A stretch of DNA of 20,891 bases, from NCBI GenBank assembly GCA_003427395.1, contig BFEA01000029.1:2333736-2354626 (forward strand). Reading direction: 5' to 3'. Position 1 is the first letter of the stretch. Every line of letters begins with the position of its first letter. Under the pieces are notes generated by a model that worked only from the letters and a program-made list of their open reading frames with translations, did no database searches and was not told the DNA's origin. This DNA is from Chara braunii. Taxonomy: Eukaryota; Streptophyta; Charophyceae; Charales; Characeae. This document shows positions 17,851 through 20,891 of the stretch, piece by piece. A program made the position numbers and the translations under genes.

Positions 17851-18195
17851 AGTCCGTCGTTCACGATTTGATTCGAGAATACTGCGACATTTCCCCCCCA
17901 TATTTCTCATACAGCGGGATTCCTCTGATGTGCAGTATTGAGCATTCTATCCAGCTCGTGCCTGACTATCATGTCCACTATCAGGCATCCTACCAACTCT
18001 CGATTCCAGGGGCGACGAAACTCAAGCATCAACTTTAGGTGCTTCTTCGACTAGGTTTCATTAAACCCAGTAACTCCCCTTGGGGTGCACCCGTCCGCTT
18101 TGTTCGCAAAGCAGGCGGAACGCTTCGCCTCTACATTGACTACAGCGGCCTTAACCGTTACACAGTTCAGAAATGCTATCTCATGCCTCACACTG
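17808..18195 (+). pseudogene. N-terminal reverse transcriptase remnant of Ty3/gypsy pol
   Basis: The frame starts near DIEELMRFMADLE and continues with EHSIQLVPDYHVHYQ and YQLSIPGATKLKHQL, the segment that leads into gypsy RT. After a TAG at 18036 it carries GFIKPSNSPWGAPVRFVRK and GTLRLYIDYSGLN, the two strongest Ty3/gypsy RT signatures (PS.SPW.SP/APV and R.C.DYR.LN). Two residues that are usually conserved are changed (C to Y, R to S). It stops at YLMPHT (about 18195) before motifs with the catalytic aspartates, so no enzyme can be made. Confidence 0.92.
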
Positions 18196-18484
18196 TCCCT
18201 TCCAACTCCATTTCCATCTCCTCCGCCCTCAACCCTTCGTCTCGATCCTAACAGACCGCCATCCTAGCGGGTCCGTCACAAAAGGTATATTGATCAAAAA
18301 TCATTTTTGCATTAAACCTTTATCCTAAAAGATATTATGTATCTGAATTGAGGTGAATTCTAACTCTACCAAAATTGTTCACAGTCAGACACATGCAGAC
18401 TATCAAACGCACTTGCCCCGACTATTCCCACAAGGACATAAGTTTGACTTTTGTCAACAAGCAAATTGACTGACCAAGCGAAGC
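18196..18484. other. Junction sequence without a recognised gene
   Basis: Small inverted elements occur: GACCGC/GCGGGTC at about 18254-18273 and CAAAAA-TCA-TTTTTG at 18295-18309. The abrupt end of retroelement similarity just before makes this a deletion or insertion junction. Confidence 0.4.
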
Positions 18485-18950
18485 ATCCGGATCAGTCGAT
18501 ACGACATCATGTTCGGGTTTATTCAAAATATTTCAAGCAAATGACAGCAAACCGTCCGGATTAGTCCATATGATATTATGTTCGGACTCATTCAAGCCTT
18601 TCATGCAAACCATAGCAAAGTGTCTGGATCAGTCGATGCGACATCATATCTGGAGGACTAGAACCATTCAAACCTCTCAGACAAACGCCAACAAAGTGTT
18701 CGGATCAGTTGATTCGACATCACATCCAGACTCATTCAAACCTTTTAAGCAAAGGTCAACAAACCATTTAGATCAGTCGATGCGACGCCACATCCAAACG
18801 CATTCAAACCTTTCAGGTGAACGTCAACACAGAGTCTGAATCAGTCAATGCAATATCACATCCATACCCATTCAAGATCATCACAAACAACCAAACCAAA
18901 ATACCTAGATCAGTCGATACAACATTATGTATAGTCCAATTCATATCATT
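18485..18950. repeat. Tandem array, 68-bp unit, seven copies
   Basis: The core GGATCAGTCGATGCGACATC starts near 18489, 18558, 18626, 18702, 18770, 18838 and 18907 (steps 69, 68, 76, 68, 68, 69). Each is followed by a variable block, CATTCAAACCTTTCA and CAAACGTCAACAAA. The step of 76 reflects a small insertion (GGACTAGAAC region). Copies are degenerate and contiguous with no unique spacers. The 89-residue frame at 18570-18839 is a translation of the repeat. Confidence 0.9.
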
Positions 18951-19174
18951 GAATGCAAAAATCATGAATTTTCACCACAGGCAGATGAGTTAATCATACA
19001 TAGTAAATTTTCTCTCTGATTCAATTAAAATTATGGATTAAAACCAATAAAATACAGAAAAAGTCAAAAATTCAATCAAACTGAATAAAGGGTAGTAGAA
19101 ATCGAGGTATAAGGGATCCTAAGGGAGATCGTGTTGGCCTACCTTCCCTACGTCCATAACTTCTCCGAAGTCTC
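18951..19174. other. AT-rich spacer, no recognised feature
   Basis: No gene, repeat or pol III box seen. Confidence 0.4.
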
Positions 19175-19262
19175 GGCAGGACTCCCGCAATCGATGGTTA
19201 AGCTCCCCACCCACAGGGCCTTGATGTCGTGTCTTGTGGGTTGCAATCCCACCTGACGCCTT
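19175..19262 (+). other. tRNA-like fragment with good T-arm
   Basis: GTGGG-TTGCAAT-CCCAC (19236-19252) has the exact form of a tRNA T-arm: a perfect 5-bp stem and a 7-base loop, with TTCGAAT changed to TTGCAAT. CGATGGTTAAGC (19192 on) resembles the D-loop end of an A box about 45 bases upstream. The 5' half of the A box and the acceptor stem are not recognisable. A tRNA pseudogene or SINE head is likely. The GATGGTTAAGC motif also occurs at 9762. Confidence 0.4.
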
Positions 19263-20150
19263 CCTCCCCCGATTCAACAGACTAGGTTAAGAGGAAGAAG
19301 GATAGAGGGAGCAACGTCAGTCTATCAAGGTTTAAGAAGGGGACACTCAGACTTACGTGAAGAGGGTCTTTATGCCTTCAAATCCTAAGGGCCCCGCAAT
19401 GACGCTCAAATTGATGAGCTCAAGATAAATGAATGTTATGTGTCGCAGCAGTTTCAAGACTCCAACAATAGTGACAATCCCCAACTCTCACCAATACCTG
19501 TAGTTCCTGCTAATTTGTGGATTCCGCAGTGCAGAGATTAATCAATTGTATCAAAGGTCAATAACCCATAGTCCGTAGTGTCGAAACAACAACAACCTCT
19601 AAGTCGCGGCAACAATCTCTTGAGAAGACTAGCAACATCAAAGTTAACGGTAAAGCAAGGTCACCAACCCAAGTGACCTCCAAAGATGAACTCTCAAATG
19701 TCACATAGTCGTAAATGATAAGTCATTTGTTGCACCAGCGGTCAACTTCGTTCCCCTCACCAAAGTGCCAACACCACTTAGCCTTACATGCTTTCCTTCT
19801 ACCAACACTCGATGAAATCGTATTGTCTTCGTCTCTAGGAGCAAGCCTCTCGCTAATAGTCACCCTCTACAAACGAGCTTGAACCCGCATCGTTGTATAG
19901 GTTGTTATCACAATCCGACTTCAAGGTGTTGAAGTAGTCATCTCATAGAACAACCCGACTACACGAAAGGGATGAATCGATTGTGCATACAAGAGCAAGC
20001 ACGATGGACAGTTACGACCAAGCCGAACCACGACAAAAACCAAATAATTGCAGTGTCGAATGTGACCACGAATAGGATAAGCAACCTCACGCGTTGGATG
20101 AGAAACCTTGCGAGTAAATGAGTACGACCTGAGGTTCAGCGGCTGCACAA
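19263..20150. other. No recognised gene
   Basis: About 890 bp of mixed, slightly AT-rich sequence. A minus-strand frame of 144 residues (19921-20355) extends from here into repeat copy B; it matches no family I know and half of it is repeat sequence. A retroelement remnant cannot be excluded. Confidence 0.4.
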
Positions 20151-20471
20151 CTATGGGCCTGAGAAAAACGATTGCAGGCCACCCAATCATGAAGTCGAGC
20201 GAGCCGATGCCTATTGTAGTCATTGACCTTGCTCGACTACTCTTCAAATTTGCAAATTGGGAAACTTGATAAATTTTCCGTCGGAATGATGAGGAGACAC
20301 AACGCCAAAACGCAAAACCCTCCTCGATTCTCTCACTCGTCTCTTCTTCCTTCACCCCACTCTATCCTCTTCTTATGCCATCTCCTCTAACTTTGGTCGT
20401 TTTTTTCTTCAATCGCCTCTCTTTGTCTCACTCTCCTGTTACCTCCCTCCTTCCTACTTCTTGCTCGATCG
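20151..20471. repeat. Dispersed repeat of about 320 bp, copy B
   Basis: Direct copy of 9121-9444 (see shared blocks there). Divergence is spread over the whole length with small indels, so the two are old independent insertions or an old duplication. Flanks outside the stated limits do not match. Confidence 0.85.
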
Positions 20472-20831
20472 TCTGACTCACAGGTATCGAAGTTTATCAT
20501 GATTGTGACGAACAAAGAAAATGAGTGTGACAGGGAGAAGAAGGCAAGTACGGTCGAGAAACAAACGAGGAGTGACCACGAACACGGTCTAAGGAGATCA
20601 CGAGCACGATCTCCGCAGCCAAACTTGAAAGAAAAAGAACACGACCTTGCTAAACTTCGAAGAAGAAGGTCACGACCGCGAGCCTCACTCCACCATCCGC
20701 CAAAGGTCCAAAACAGAGAATGAATCTTCCATTGGGACACAGAAAAATACAATATCATAACGAAAACGAATCTTCCGTTGGAATTCGGAAACATATATTT
20801 GAAACCTACCGCAAAAACTCACGCAATGCAA
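20472..20831. other. Unrecognised region with short recurring motif
   Basis: GAATCTTCCATTGGGA (about 20724) and GAATCTTCCGTTGGAA (about 20767) are near-copies of each other and of GAATCTTCCGTCGGAA in repeat copy A (9240). The minus frame 20387-20794 (135 residues) overlaps a plus frame at 20499-20723 and is not supported as a gene. Confidence 0.4.
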
Positions 20832-20848
20832 TTTTTTTTTTTTTTTTC

Positions 20849-20891
<43 letters not shown>
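20832..20891. repeat. Poly(T) followed by (CT)n microsatellite, runs off the edge
   Basis: Sixteen T bases, then a CT repeat that continues to the end of the window. Confidence 0.95.

Larger units (their letters stand above)
17104..18195 (+). mobile_element. Truncated Ty3/gypsy LTR-retrotransposon pol fragment
   Basis: The order is retropepsin-like protease remnant, linker and N-terminal part of reverse transcriptase, as in Ty3/gypsy pol. LTRs, gag, most of RT, RNase H and integrase are absent. Similarity stops at about 18195, shortly after the first RT motif. There are in-frame stops at 17131, 17248 and 18036 and a frameshift between about 17760 and 17830. GC content is higher than in flanking DNA, so it is probably a fairly recent but dead fragment. 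Confidence 0.9.

Noticed and set aside
18570-18839. 89-residue protein with repeating Ser/Asp-rich pattern
   Set aside because: It is only the translation of the 68-bp tandem repeat; the repeat length is not a multiple of three, so the frame drifts.
18485-18950. CRISPR-like array
   Set aside because: Units are contiguous degenerate 68-bp repeats with no unique spacers, and the window is eukaryotic.

Overview
The window looks like nuclear DNA of a streptophyte (a plant or a charophyte-type alga). It is an intergenic, repeat-rich stretch, not a gene-dense one. The reasons are: remains of plant-type L1 LINEs, a broken Ty3/gypsy pol region, several unrelated tandem-repeat families, many microsatellites and poly(A/T) tracts, sharp swings in base composition, and no bacterial gene organisation. 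I cannot name the species. No intact host gene is supported with confidence.

Layout. 1-600 is GC-rich with a long open frame of uncertain meaning. 611-1405 holds an inverted repeat and two local tandem duplications. 1404-1772 (minus) is the C-terminal end of an L1-type LINE, bounded by a poly(T)/N tract. 1835-2240 holds a hairpin with an ATG-repeat tail and an 8-bp minisatellite. About 2640-6320 is an old, multiply broken L1-type LINE on the plus strand in which endonuclease, reverse transcriptase, thumb/connection and zinc-knuckle remnants can be read in order. 6320-9120 is AT-rich with no recognised gene, and includes an AAC-rich cryptic simple sequence and a TAA microsatellite. 9121-9444 and 20151-20471 are two diverged direct copies of one dispersed repeat of about 320 bp. 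9750-11700 has inverted-motif clusters, poly(T) and AG tracts and hairpins.

12.5-14.5 kb is the most structured part. An array with a period of roughly 66 bp has several repeats in a shared reading frame, and it is interrupted by a 395-bp element with 35-bp terminal inverted repeats. It is followed by a satellite of about 123-bp monomers arranged as about 246-bp dimers. 14.5-17.06 kb contains a 22-bp palindrome, tRNA-like pol III promoter fragments, a 130-bp-spaced duplication and a long polypyrimidine tract. 17.1-18.2 kb is a truncated Ty3/gypsy pol fragment with stops and a frameshift. 18.49-18.95 kb is a seven-copy 68-bp tandem array. The rest is unrecognised sequence, a further tRNA-like fragment, the second 320-bp repeat copy and a CT microsatellite at the right edge.

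The pieces do not form a pathway. They record successive retroposon insertions, decay and tandem amplification. The least explained items are the peptide-periodic array with its nested element, the dimeric satellite and the dispersed 320-bp repeat.
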